A DNA stretch of 49,276 nucleotides from JAKAWW01 sp049966775 (GCA_049966775.1 JBMFTZ010000002.1:1-49276), one strand, 5' to 3'. Shown: positions 40,734 to 49,183, counted from the stretch's first letter. Program-made: numbers and translations. The notes: generated by a model not told the origin, from the sequence alone.

Positions 40734-42514
40734 TTAAACAGCACCATTATGAGCAACAACATAACACCAAGCATGAATGCTATCACGTATGTGTTGACCT
40801 GCCCGTTCTCCACCTTTCCTATGGCGTGGCCCAACATCACAAAGCTTCTGCCCCCCGCCCCGACAAAGCCCAGTAACGCATAGTCGAAGGCCCCTAGCGC
40901 CGCAGAAGCGGCAGAAAATGCTGCAGCAAAATAGCGGTATACGGTGTTTGATACCACGCTGTTGTACGCAGATATGAATAGGTATCTGTGCCTCTCCGAC
41001 ATTTTTGACGCGGACTGATGCAACTTGAAGGCGTATAGCGCGAAGAGCGCGCCCACAACGACGGCCAGCGTCTCTACTACAGCATCGGGTATCGAGAAGC
41101 GCATCTGCGCGCTGGCGTATGAGCTGAGCAGCGAAGGCGCATAAAAGAACAGCACGCCGGTGACAATTACCAGCGCTGCAAGCACGTACTGCGGCAGCAG
41201 CATCGATTTCGGCGTAAGCCTGTAGTTCGAGGCTATTTCGGCCTGCTCATAGCTTGCGGCAGGCTTGCGCATAGGCAGAAGTAGCCACCTGAAGATGTAT
41301 ATGCTGCTTGCAAAATCTATGACCAGCAGTATCACATATGCATAGATGCTCGTCGCAGATACTTCTACGCCGAGCCTGCCAAAGAAGCCGCTGATGGGGA
41401 ACACCCCAGCTATGGAGAGCACGCCTACTAGCATCACTGCAAAGAACGGCTTGTACGAGGATGAGCCGTAAAGCATGTGTATGTCTTTGTTTTCGCCGTT
41501 GGCGCGCATTATCGTGCCGGCGCTCATGAACAGAAGCGCCTTGTAGAATGCCTGCACCGCAAACAGCACCATTGCGGCAAGCAGCGAGCCAAAGCCCAAA
41601 GCTACGAACATCAAGCCCATGTCCTCTATTGTGGAATATGCGAGTATGCGCTTTATGTGCGGCTCCGCGAGCGCGTTGAGCATTCCTATCAATGCGGTAA
41701 CGATTCCGAATATTATTAAGACAGCGCCAAGACCGAGCTTCATATATATAGGAAGCAGCACCGCAACTATGAACACGCCGGCTTTCACCATTGTGGATGA
41801 GTGAAGGAATGCAGATACCGGAGTTGGGCCTTCCATCGCGTCAGGGAGCCATTCGTGGAATGGGAACTGGGCCGATTTTGTGAACGCGGCAAACATGACA
41901 AGCAGCATCGCTATGTAAAGCGCGTTGCTGCTCTGCGCGTGCAGCAGGTACGAGAAGCTGAACGTGCCGTAAGCGACCCATACTATTACCAGGGCGGCAA
42001 GCATCATCATGTCCCCGATGAACACTATCGTTATCGCCTTCCTCGCCGCGTTAGGCGGCGCATCGCGATGGTGCCAGAAACCTATGAGCAGGTAGCTTGT
42101 TATGCCGAGCATCTCCCAGCCTATGAACATTGTTATAAAATTTCCGGCCATTGCGAAAAGCATCATTGCAGTGGCAAAGATGTCGAGCTCAAAGTAGTAT
42201 CGCGCCTGCTCGCTTGGCACGTCCATGAAGCTTATTGAATAGGTGATGATAAGGGGCGTTATTATCGCTATGATATAGAGAAGAAGCATGTTCAGTGCGT
42301 ATGCCTGCGTGGTTATATGGAACACATAGCCGGAAAGAGAGAACCATACCACGCTCTGCGTGACCGCTGGTGCCGTGCCAAGAAGCACAACCATCGCAAG
42401 CGCTATGAGGCTGGCAGCAAGGGACGTATAGCGCACGATGTTGTAGTGGTCCTTCAGCAGCGGAGCTAGGAGTGCTGCTATCAGCAGCGGGAGTATTGCA
42501 AGCAGCGCAAGCAT
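40730..42514 (-). CDS. nuoL: Complex I subunit NuoL
   Basis: This is the distal pump subunit with the long lateral helix. The 594-residue protein has FIGWEMLGITSYLLIGFW, FTKSAQFPFHEWLPDAMEGP and TPVSAFLHSSTMVKAGVFIV, all hallmark NuoL motifs with the key Glu, Lys and His. The C-terminal amphipathic region ends in a final membrane helix. It abuts nuoK. Confidence 0.96.
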   Translation of the reverse strand: MLALLAILPLLIAALLAPLLKDHYNIVRYTSLAASLIALAMVVLLGTAPAVTQSVVWFSLSGYVFHITTQAYALNMLLLYIIAIITPLIITYSISFMDVPSEQARYYFELDIFATAMMLFAMAGNFITMFIGWEMLGITSYLLIGFWHHRDAPPNAARKAITIVFIGDMMMLAALVIVWVAYGTFSFSYLLHAQSSNALYIAMLLVMFAAFTKSAQFPFHEWLPDAMEGPTPVSAFLHSSTMVKAGVFIVAVLLPIYMKLGLGAVLIIFGIVTALIGMLNALAEPHIKRILAYSTIEDMGLMFVALGFGSLLAAMVLFAVQAFYKALLFMSAGTIMRANGENKDIHMLYGSSSYKPFFAVMLVGVLSIAGVFPISGFFGRLGVEVSATSIYAYVILLVIDFASSIYIFRWLLLPMRKPAASYEQAEIASNYRLTPKSMLLPQYVLAALVIVTGVLFFYAPSLLSSYASAQMRFSIPDAVVETLAVVVGALFALYAFKLHQSASKMSERHRYLFISAYNSVVSNTVYRYFAAAFSAASAALGAFDYALLGFVGAGGRSFVMLGHAIGKVENGQVNTYVIAFMLGVMLLLIMVLFK

Positions 42515-42814
42515 TCAATCCCTCAGCTTGGAGAGCTTTCGCACGTCAAGGCTAAGCTCCTCCCTCTCCATGTACCTGTATAGCACCACTGCGGCCATCA
42601 CCTCTATCGCTGCAATTGACCATATCGCGAGCAGCAGCAGCAGTATGTTTCCTTGGGCGTAATAATGAAACAGGGAAAGCGCTAGCAGCGCGCTGCCCAG
42701 CAGCATCAGCTCGACTGCTACCACCATTATTATAAAGTGCCTGGTGGCCGCCACGCCCGCCAGTCCTACAGAGATGATCGCAAAGCTCAGCATTAGCACA
42801 TATGCCAGCATCAT
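42515..42814 (-). CDS. nuoK: Complex I subunit NuoK
   Basis: The 99-residue, three-helix membrane subunit has the conserved glutamates in VVAVELMLLGSALL and AAIEVMAAVVLYRYM. It overlaps nuoJ by four bases. Confidence 0.94.
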   Translation of the reverse strand: MMLAYVLMLSFAIISVGLAGVAATRHFIIMVVAVELMLLGSALLALSLFHYYAQGNILLLLLAIWSIAAIEVMAAVVLYRYMEREELSLDVRKLSKLRD

Positions 42815-43281
42815 TCAGCACCCAGTTTTTTCAAAAGCTCGATCGCGCCGAAGCCTGCCCCGAAAAGCACTATCGCCAATATGTAAAGCACACCAATGCT
42901 TGAGCCTATGTAGCTGGCAATCGCCTGCCTGGTGAGCACATTCGAGCTTTCGGTGGCAGTGCCCACGCTTGCAACTGCATATGCGAGCAGCAAGAATGAT
43001 ATTATCGCAAGCGCTGCAAGCGGCACATATGCGGTGTGCTTGAAGCGCGAGAAGCCTGCTGGCGTAACGCCCATAAAGAAGTAGGTAAGCACGCCGCCCA
43101 CGATTACGAAAAGCTGTATCAGCGCCAACAGCGGCTGCTGCATGGCAGCAAAAAGCAGCGAGCTCACGAGAAATGCGAGAGCCAGCATTATTATGGAATG
43201 CATCACATTCTTGAAAACGAATATGAGCGCAGCTGCAAGAATCTCGAGGAAAGCGAGCAGTACGAATATGTAAAGCAGCAC
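42811..43281 (-). CDS. nuoJ: Complex I subunit NuoJ
   Basis: The 156-residue membrane subunit has five hydrophobic helices, including the characteristic VVGGVLTYFFMGV-like segment (FVIVGGVLTYFFMG) around 58-72. The start is GTG at 43281, since no better codon precedes it after the nuoI stop. Confidence 0.92.
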   Translation of the reverse strand: MLLYIFVLLAFLEILAAALIFVFKNVMHSIIMLALAFLVSSLLFAAMQQPLLALIQLFVIVGGVLTYFFMGVTPAGFSRFKHTAYVPLAALAIISFLLLAYAVASVGTATESSNVLTRQAIASYIGSSIGVLYILAIVLFGAGFGAIELLKKLGAE

Positions 43282-43285
43282 GCAA

Positions 43286-43648
43286 TCACTTTAGCTCTTC
43301 AGGCCTTTTTACGAACTCGCGCCTGTCATAGCGCTCGAAGTCGTAGTCCTTGGTGAGCACAAGGCATTTCGTTGGACACACCTCTTCGCACAGCGCGCAG
43401 AACAGGCACCTTTCAATATTTATCTCAGGCATCTGCTTTGTGCCCTTGCTTGTTTCTGTATCGACCATTGTTATGGTCTGGTTGGGGCAGATTCTCGCAC
43501 ACGCGCCGCAGCTTATGCATGTCTCAATATCAAGCTTCTCAATGCCCCTGTAGTTGTCAGTGAGGCTCTCTTTCTGCTCGGGAAATTCCATTGTCGCGGG
43601 CTTCTTGGTCGCTTCGGCAATGGTCTTCGCAATAGGGGTGAGTATCAT
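43286..43648 (-). CDS. nuoI: Complex I subunit NuoI (2x[4Fe-4S])
   Basis: This ferredoxin-like subunit carries clusters N6a and N6b. The 120-residue protein has CISCGACARICP and CLFCALCEEVCP, the two complete CxxCxxCxxxCP sets. The ATG at 43648 follows GTGATG and lies five bases after the nuoH stop. It is the only peripheral-arm subunit in this operon. Confidence 0.95.
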   Translation of the reverse strand: MILTPIAKTIAEATKKPATMEFPEQKESLTDNYRGIEKLDIETCISCGACARICPNQTITMVDTETSKGTKQMPEINIERCLFCALCEEVCPTKCLVLTKDYDFERYDRREFVKRPEELK

Positions 43649-43652
43649 CGCA

Positions 43653-44687
43653 TCACTTGATAAATAGAACAAATGTAATTAATAAATTGATTACTGCTAT
43701 TGGCATAAGGTATAGCCACCCGGTGCGCAGTATGCGGTTTATCTTCATTCGCACCAGCGACGCCCTTATGAACATTATGAATATGGTGAATATCACCACC
43801 TTTATGAGCAGCGTAATGATCGGCGGAACTGCACCGAAGCCGAGCCACCCACCAAAGAAAAGCACTGTTATGAGCAGCGTGCCCACGAACATGCGCGTGT
43901 AATCAAGAAAGAGCGCTATACCGTAATAATTTGCCCCGTAGTCGTTGAGCCATCCTGCTATAAGCTCGCTGTCAGCTTCTGTCATGTCGAACGGCGTTCT
44001 TTCAAGGTCCGCGAGCATCACTATGAAGAACACAATGAAGCCGAGAGGCATCATGATAACAAACCAGTAGCTTTGCTGCGCCGCCACTATGCTGGTAAGG
44101 CTGAAGCTGTTCGCGAGCAGCACTATCGCGACCACGGAAAGCAGAAGCGGGACCTCGTAGCTCACCACCACGGTCACAGCGCGCTGCGCGCTTATTGAGC
44201 TGAATTTGTTTCCGCTGGCCCATGCCGCAAGAAACAGCAGCAGCGGAGAGAACGAGAGAAGCACAAAGACAGCCAGAAGCCCAAGCGAAGTGCCTATGCC
44301 GACAAAGCCGCTGGTGAAAGGTATGAAAGTGAGCATAAGCACAAACACGGCGAACATCACGGGCAGCACTGAACCGAATATGGGATTGTCAGCGCCTTCT
44401 GGCACTATGTTCTCTTTTGAAAAAAGCTTTATTACGTCAGCAAAGTTCTGCAGGAAGCCGAATGGCCCCAAGTATGTTGGCCCGTGCCTTGCCTGGGCGC
44501 GGGCTATGATCTTGCGCTCCAGCCAGCCGAACATGTATGCGAACGCTATTATGAGTATGGCAAGAGCCACCGCAAACACTATGAAAGAGAGAAGTAGCGC
44601 AATTGCAGTGCCTGCCGCGCCATGAAGCAAGAAGAGGCGGATAAAGTATGAGGTGTAAGATTCTATGAAAGGTGATGATACATACAT
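43653..44687 (-). CDS. nuoH: Complex I subunit NuoH
   Basis: This subunit joins the peripheral and membrane arms and forms the quinone chamber. The 344-residue protein has FGWLERKIIARAQARHGPTY, the quinone-site loop, and LERTPFDMTEADSELIAGWL with its conserved acids. It is the first gene of the nuoHIJKLMN operon. A TATA box about 30 bases upstream leaves almost no leader, so nothing upstream belongs to the same transcript. Confidence 0.96.
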   Translation of the reverse strand: MYVSSPFIESYTSYFIRLFLLHGAAGTAIALLLSFIVFAVALAILIIAFAYMFGWLERKIIARAQARHGPTYLGPFGFLQNFADVIKLFSKENIVPEGADNPIFGSVLPVMFAVFVLMLTFIPFTSGFVGIGTSLGLLAVFVLLSFSPLLLFLAAWASGNKFSSISAQRAVTVVVSYEVPLLLSVVAIVLLANSFSLTSIVAAQQSYWFVIMMPLGFIVFFIVMLADLERTPFDMTEADSELIAGWLNDYGANYYGIALFLDYTRMFVGTLLITVLFFGGWLGFGAVPPIITLLIKVVIFTIFIMFIRASLVRMKINRILRTGWLYLMPIAVINLLITFVLFIK

Positions 44688-44711
44688 ATAATCATTAATA
44701 TTACATGAACA

Positions 44712-44720
44712 TTTATAATA
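44712..44720. promoter_or_regulatory. TATA box of nuoH (readable on both strands)
   Basis: TATTATAAA on the minus strand predicts a start near 44690, only a few bases before the nuoH ATG. On the plus strand the same bases read TTTATAATA and could drive the weak ORF at 44802. Confidence 0.55.
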
Positions 44721-44801
44721 CTTTTACAGTTTCATTGACCTTCATTGAGGGCCGGATTTTATGCCCTACCGCATACCTGCCCTGAATACTGCGCTTTTGC
44801 A

Positions 44802-44933
44802 ATGGCAAAGCGAACGATTAAACGCAGCGTGCAGAACAAACAGGCAAAACTGGCGAATGAAGGTGTTGAAAATTTAAGTAACCATCAGTTCCACCGGCCC
44901 AAATTCTTCTGGCGAACCTTTATTTTTCAATGA
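44802..44933 (+). CDS. Possible small basic protein, 43 aa
   Basis: The frame MAKRTIKRSVQNKQAKLANE ... ends in QFHRPKFFWRTFIFQ. It has a TATA-like box about 85 bases upstream but no ribosome-binding site and no recognisable family. It may be a remnant or chance. Confidence 0.25.
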   Translation: MAKRTIKRSVQNKQAKLANEGVENLSNHQFHRPKFFWRTFIFQ

Positions 44934-44999
44934 TTCCCCGGGTAGAGAGAGGTTTACGATAGGATTTTCAACAACCACTGGCAAATGCCACGCAAAAGG

Positions 45000-45007
45000 T
45001 TTATAAG
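45000..45007 (+). promoter_or_regulatory. TATA box of the 86-aa gene
   Basis: TTTATAAG predicts transcription from about 45029, five bases before the ATG. A small hairpin AGGGC-GAA-GCCCT lies between the box and the start site. Confidence 0.55.
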
Positions 45008-45033
45008 GGCGAAGCCCTCATGTCATATATTGT

Positions 45034-45294
45034 ATGGATGTGAAAGGAATACTCGCCAGAAACGAGATAAAGATCAGAGTCAAGCGCACTGGCATGTATC
45101 AGGTGCTTACATTTACCGTGAGGAGGGTGCCACTCGGCGATACCTATTTTGTGGAGCTCTACACTAAAAAAGTGCTTGACATAAGTGAATTGAAGCGCGT
45201 AGCAAACGAGACCGGCCTGCCTGTGGAAGCGGAGAACGGCAGGGCATTTCCGGAAGGCAAAGGTGCAACGGATTTCGTCGGCATGCTTGGATAA
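45034..45294 (+). CDS. Small conserved-looking protein, 86 aa
   Basis: The protein is beta-rich in the first half (KIRVKRTGMYQVLTFTVRRV, then DTYFVELYTKKV) and helical in the second (ISELKRVANETGLPVEAENG). No family recognised. It has a clear TATA box and a near-leaderless start. It converges with the surface-protein gene. Confidence 0.62.
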   Translation: MDVKGILARNEIKIRVKRTGMYQVLTFTVRRVPLGDTYFVELYTKKVLDISELKRVANETGLPVEAENGRAFPEGKGATDFVGMLG

Positions 45295-45315
45295 CACAAT
45301 TTGGCAGCGCCCACA

Positions 45316-47001
45316 TCAGCCAAGGCCGTAGTTGGTTATGTTGAGCGCCCCTATGGTTACTCTCTCCGCTTTCCCATAAGTGTAGTTCATAGCTAGTGTG
45401 TACGCCTCTCCTGTGCTTATCACAGGCAATGAGAGGGATTCACAGCTCACGCTTGCGCGGATTGTGTTGCCTGAGCCCACTGTCTTGTTTATGATTGCGG
45501 GTAGCTCTGCAGCACCAGGCATATAGCATGAGAGGCTGTTCACTACCATAGAAGCATTAAGCGTGTTCTTTATGCTTATGCTGGCAGTGCCTGTCGAATA
45601 ATTGTAGGCGTTCACGCTGCAGCTTATGCTTGAGTTGTAAAAGCCGCAGGTGTTCTTGAATATAGACACCCATTCGATGCTATGGCGCAGGCCCAATGAA
45701 TTCAGCAGCGCAACAGCGTTTGTGTGGGCGACAAGAAGCATGCTCTGGTTCGTCAGCGTGTAGAGCGTGGCCGTGTAGTTTGGCGTTGAAAGCGTCGAAT
45801 TCACCATGCCGTACTGCGGCAAGGCCTTGCCGCTCTTTGGCAATACGTATGTGGAGCAGATGCTGCTGTTGCTCTGGTTGTATAGAATGCCGTAGCACGT
45901 ATTTTGGCTTATAGGAGGGGCGTGCTCTATCACGCCCGCAAAGATACCGTAGCTGTTCTGGAAGAGGTTCATGGCGCCAGTACCGGTGTCACTATAGGAA
46001 AGGAGCGATCCGAGATTTGTAAGATTCGTGTAGATAAACTTTGACTGGTACAAAGAGAGGTTCTTGTTTTCGCTTAGCACACCGACGAGCACGCTGCTCT
46101 CTATTGGATTGTATCTTTGGGCAGCTATTCCGGCACATGTCTCACCCTCTTTGCTAGAATTGTCAAACGCTATGAGCTTCGTCCAGCCCTGCTGGTAGAA
46201 TACGCAGATGCTTGTGCTATTGCTAAGCTTCCAAAAGCTCACTCCACTGCCGTTTTCATTCAGCGAGGAATGGGCAAGATTGAACGTTGAAAGCATAGAA
46301 TCTATGGCACGCGGCGAGACTGTGCCCTTAAGCCAAAGGACGTACGCGATCGATCCGTTTGAATATGACACGGTAGCACCATTTGCGTATGCCACATACG
46401 CGTACAAGGTGTCAAATATTTGCGGAAGCACGCTGCTTGCGGGTCCAAATGCGCTGCCGAACTCGCTTACATTGTACACAGAAGCTAACGCGGAGATGTC
46501 GTGGAAGCCCTGCCCCGAGAAGGTGAAGCTTGTGGTGTTATCTATGTCATTGTTCGGTATTGATGTATATATGTTCGGCGTGGCGCTCGGGCTTACGTTT
46601 ACCACGATGCTGGAGCTTGCAGCCTTCCTATCAGCGATGTTGAGCAGGTGCCCGGAATCGGCAACAGCACTGAACGAGTATGTGCCGTTCACGGCGTACG
46701 TGTAATTGGCATGTATGCTCGCGCTCTCCCCATGGGGTATGGACAGCTTGTACTCCTTTATGGCTGTACCGTTCACGTAAAGGCCAAACACAAGATTGCT
46801 TATAGAACTGCCTTCATTTTTGAGCGTTATGTTGAAGAAGGTGGTATTGTACGGGTAGAGGTTTGACGTGGGGCTTGCCAGCATTGACACCTGAATGGCG
46901 TATTGCGCCGGATAGAGCGCGTGAACAGCTTCTGCGATAGCTATTGCTGCCAATACAACTATCACACCGTATAGTGCTAAATCCATTGCTTTCTTATCCA
47001 T
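45316..47001 (-). CDS. Membrane-anchored surface protein with CARDB-like domain
   Basis: The 561-residue protein has one N-terminal membrane helix (LALYGVIVVLAAIAIAEAV). An Ig/CARDB-like domain follows (FFNITLKNEGSSISNLVFGL, then VNGTYSFSAVADSG). The rest is a long beta-rich outer part with very many NxS/T sequons and several cysteines. It is likely exported and glycosylated. It lies eight bases downstream of the winged-helix gene at 47010, so both are one operon. Function unknown. Confidence 0.75.
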   Translation of the reverse strand: MDKKAMDLALYGVIVVLAAIAIAEAVHALYPAQYAIQVSMLASPTSNLYPYNTTFFNITLKNEGSSISNLVFGLYVNGTAIKEYKLSIPHGESASIHANYTYAVNGTYSFSAVADSGHLLNIADRKAASSSIVVNVSPSATPNIYTSIPNNDIDNTTSFTFSGQGFHDISALASVYNVSEFGSAFGPASSVLPQIFDTLYAYVAYANGATVSYSNGSIAYVLWLKGTVSPRAIDSMLSTFNLAHSSLNENGSGVSFWKLSNSTSICVFYQQGWTKLIAFDNSSKEGETCAGIAAQRYNPIESSVLVGVLSENKNLSLYQSKFIYTNLTNLGSLLSYSDTGTGAMNLFQNSYGIFAGVIEHAPPISQNTCYGILYNQSNSSICSTYVLPKSGKALPQYGMVNSTLSTPNYTATLYTLTNQSMLLVAHTNAVALLNSLGLRHSIEWVSIFKNTCGFYNSSISCSVNAYNYSTGTASISIKNTLNASMVVNSLSCYMPGAAELPAIINKTVGSGNTIRASVSCESLSLPVISTGEAYTLAMNYTYGKAERVTIGALNITNYGLG

Positions 47002-47009
47002 TATGTCAC

Positions 47010-47474
47010 CTAAAGTTGCCTTGTCTTGAGCTCGGTGAGCACGTCAGAGAGCTTGCTCTTTATTGGGTTTATCCTTGAATCTATGTAGCTGCTAACCCAC
47101 TGGCTTATGTCGCTAGGCTCGCCTGTTTCTGGCTTGCGAAGGAAGTACTTGCCCTTGGAATTCTCTACGATGCCTGCGCGCTTCATCTGCAGCAGGTGGT
47201 ACCTTAGGGTTTTCTCGTTTATAGGACCCCATGAGCTGTTTATGTATTGAGACAGCTCAGCCACTTCCGGATCCTTATGCACATAAAACTGGTAGTAGAG
47301 TATGGCGTCTAGCACCGAAACAGCAGACAATCTGGACTCGCCTGGGCTTATTATGCCCAGTGCCAGAGCAAGCCAGCGCAATATGGACCTGCGCGTTTCC
47401 GTAACATCCTTTGTTATGCGAAGTTCCCTTAGGGTAAGCTCGTTTATTATGAGCCTTGACTCGTTCACATCCAT
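47010..47474 (-). CDS. Winged-helix transcription regulator
   Basis: The 154-residue protein from MDVNESRLII has a winged helix at about 45-115 (LSAVSVLDAILYYQFYVHKD, then NEKTLRYHLLQMKRAGIVEN with a KGKYFLRKP wing). It ends in a helical tail that may dimerise. TATA-like TTATTATAC about 35 bases upstream supports the ATG at 47474 rather than the longer frame to 47534. It is divergent from the beta-sandwich gene and upstream of the surface-protein gene. Confidence 0.75.
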   Translation of the reverse strand: MDVNESRLIINELTLRELRITKDVTETRRSILRWLALALGIISPGESRLSAVSVLDAILYYQFYVHKDPEVAELSQYINSSWGPINEKTLRYHLLQMKRAGIVENSKGKYFLRKPETGEPSDISQWVSSYIDSRINPIKSKLSDVLTELKTRQL

Positions 47475-47567
47475 GGAGGCACCGCTTATCAATCTATATG
47501 GGTTAAGTATAATAATGCTTTTATCTATTACCATTATAAGTATAAGAATACTACGACCGGTGATAAA

Positions 47568-47945
47568 TTGGGTGCCATAAAGATAACTTCACAGGTAGAG
47601 CCACCAATACTGAAAGCATATTCTAAGAACGAGGCGCTGCTGCGCCTGTCGTTCGAAAACGAAGACAGCTCAAAGCTTCTCTGGTGCGAGTCTGAGGTTC
47701 ATGTGAGCAGTCCGCTTTCGCTTGCTCCGGATACAGAGCTTAGCATAGGCAAGACACGGATAGGCATATTAAAGCCCCATTCAAGGATAGACAAGCAGGT
47801 AAAGCTTTACACCATGGCAAACAACTTTCCCGACGACTATAAATTTTCAATAGTGCTTTACGCGTATGACGAGGAGGGCGCGATAGCGGAAAGAGCCGAG
47901 CACACAAATACTGTGAGGTGCGTGGAAAATGGCAAGAACATATAG
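47568..47945 (+). CDS. Small Ig-like beta-sandwich protein
   Basis: The 125-residue protein starts at TTG 47568, set by CCGGTGAT just upstream. It shares layout with the 5171-5590 product: NEALLRLSFENEDSS, then RIGILKPHSRIDKQVKLYTM and DDYKFSIVLYAYDEEG, a sandwich closed by a conserved strand. No signal peptide. The end overlaps the 75-aa gene by 17 bases. Function unknown. Confidence 0.66.
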   Translation: MGAIKITSQVEPPILKAYSKNEALLRLSFENEDSSKLLWCESEVHVSSPLSLAPDTELSIGKTRIGILKPHSRIDKQVKLYTMANNFPDDYKFSIVLYAYDEEGAIAERAEHTNTVRCVENGKNI

Positions 47946-48156
47946 GGTAAGCAAGGGCGAAGATTATGTTTTTGTCACGGTTGATGATAGCGGGGCTTAC
48001 ATAATCCAGGACAGCGCGGGGCGCAAGGTGTTTCTTTCGCGGTATCAGGCAAAGCTCATGAAGTTTGGGATAGAGAGCATACTGGGCGGCGCGTTCGCTA
48101 ATGCGGATACAAGCGACATCAAAATAGAAGAAGTCAAACAGGAAGCTGGTAGATAG
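47929..48156 (+). CDS. Small protein, 75 aa
   Basis: The protein starts MARTYRVSKGEDYVFVTVDD and has a beta-rich first half and a basic helix (SRYQAKLMKFGIESILGG). The family is not recognised. It overlaps and follows the beta-sandwich gene, so the two are translationally coupled. Confidence 0.62.
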   Translation: MARTYRVSKGEDYVFVTVDDSGAYIIQDSAGRKVFLSRYQAKLMKFGIESILGGAFANADTSDIKIEEVKQEAGR

Positions 48157-48233
48157 AAGGGAAAAAGAGCAGCCAGGCGCTTTGCGCGGTGCGGGGCTTG
48201 CTTGGATGCAGGAAGCACGCCGCTAAATCGGCG

Positions 48234-48395
48234 TTATGATACTGTAAGCGCGCTGCTGCCTTTGATCTTCCTGCCCAGCTTTATGCCGTTTTTGTAGCAT
48301 TTGGAGGAGCAGAAATATGTGATCCTGCCGTCTCGGAACACATACATTATGCCGCTACCTCTCTTTATTTCGCCTGAGCAGTATGAGCACTTCAC
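48234..48395 (-). CDS. rpl24e: Ribosomal protein eL24
   Basis: This zinc-binding protein of the large subunit is 53 residues long. It begins MKCSYCSGEIKRGSGIMYVF and continues with ITYFCSSKCYKNGIKLGRK, giving the CxxC...CxxxC ligands. The start is GTG at 48395, eight bases after the eS28 stop. It is short and easily missed. It follows eL8 and eS28 as in many archaea. Confidence 0.95.
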   Translation of the reverse strand: MKCSYCSGEIKRGSGIMYVFRDGRITYFCSSKCYKNGIKLGRKIKGSSALTVS

Positions 48396-48403
48396 TTTAT
48401 CAC

Positions 48404-48643
48404 TTACTTTACTTTTATTTCTCGCGCTTCCCTGCTTGTGTCGGGAAGCCTTATTATGTCGCCCACTTTTATCGGCCCGAGCACGGTGCGCCGTATTATC
48501 CTGCCCTTGTCGTTGCCTTCTAGTATCTGCGCCGAAACAAGGTATATCTCTCCTGATACTCCGGTCTTCTGCTGCTTGTTAACATCCACGATCTCTGCAA
48601 GGAATCCAGAAAATTGTCGTTTTTGCTGCTCATCGTCTGCCAT
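48404..48643 (-). CDS. rps28e: Ribosomal protein eS28
   Basis: The 79-residue small-subunit protein has the OB-fold with GVSGEIYLVSAQILEGNDKG, RIIRRTVLGPIKVGDIIRLP and the conserved end SREAREI. The ATG at 48643 follows GGTGTGATATTT. It lies between eL8 and eL24. Confidence 0.96.
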   Translation of the reverse strand: MADDEQQKRQFSGFLAEIVDVNKQQKTGVSGEIYLVSAQILEGNDKGRIIRRTVLGPIKVGDIIRLPDTSREAREIKVK

Positions 48644-48677
48644 AAATATCACACCTGGCACTTAGCCGCTTTTGCAT

Positions 48678-49133
48678 TCACTTTGGTGGCTCTTTCTGCT
48701 CTTTCTTTTGCTCGGCCTGCGCCTTTTGGTCTTCTTTCGCCTTTGGCTCTTTGGGCTTCTCGGATTTCTGCGAAACGCCGGTCACCTTCGCTATTATGTC
48801 CTTTATGGCCTGCTCCGCTTTGCCCTGGTTTTCAACAGCGACCGCTGTGCACGGTACATTGAGGCCTATCGACTTACCAAGATCGAGCTTGCTAGGCACA
48901 TATGAATATGGAACCTTCTTCTGCTCGCATATCACAGGTATATGCAGTACCACTTCTTCAGGATCCACATCCCCTGCTATAACTACAAACGAGGCAAGGC
49001 CGCGCTCCACGCTCTTTGTAACTTCGTTGGCACCCTTTCTTACCACGCCAGACTGCTTGACAAGCTGCAATGCCTCGTATGTCTTAGCAACGACATCATT
49101 TGATACTTCGAACTTCACGTATGACTTTGCCAT
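48678..49133 (-). CDS. rpl7ae: Ribosomal protein eL8 (L7Ae), K-turn binding
   Basis: This protein binds K-turns in rRNA, box C/D and H/ACA RNPs and, in archaea, RNase P RNA. The 151-residue protein has GVVRKGANEVTKSVERGLAS (the RNA-binding loop) and the VICEQKKVPYSYVPSKLDLG block. A long lysine/glutamate/glutamine-rich tail (about 30 residues, KEDQKAQAEQKKEQKEPPK) follows the fold and is longer than usual. The ATG at 49133 is preferred over the GTG at 49142. First gene of the eL8-eS28-eL24 operon. Confidence 0.96.
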   Translation of the reverse strand: MAKSYVKFEVSNDVVAKTYEALQLVKQSGVVRKGANEVTKSVERGLASFVVIAGDVDPEEVVLHIPVICEQKKVPYSYVPSKLDLGKSIGLNVPCTAVAVENQGKAEQAIKDIIAKVTGVSQKSEKPKEPKAKEDQKAQAEQKKEQKEPPK

Positions 49134-49148
49134 ATACAACACCGTCCG

Positions 49149-49183
49149 TTTATTACTTCATCCAGTGGATAAAGAGTAATAAA
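49149..49183. repeat. Inverted repeat in the rpl7ae leader
   Basis: TTTATTACT (49149-49157) and AGTAATAAA (49175-49183) form a 9-bp perfect inverted repeat enclosing ATCC-AGT-GGAT. It lies at or just after the predicted start site (about 49179) and before the ATG at 49133. It could be a leader hairpin or a DNA operator. It is not a canonical K-turn, since the bulged strand lacks the G-A pair. Confidence 0.45.

Larger units (their letters stand above)
44688..45033. other. 346-bp intergenic region
   Basis: It contains the nuoH promoter on the left, a weak plus-strand ORF (44802-44933) in the middle and the TATA box of the 86-aa gene on the right. I found no RNA gene or further nuo subunit. Confidence 0.6.

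Noticed and set aside
49149..49183. K-turn in the rpl7ae leader
   Set aside because: The pairing has GA on one strand but CTTT on the other, so the tandem G-A pairs of a K-turn cannot form. Kept only as an inverted repeat.
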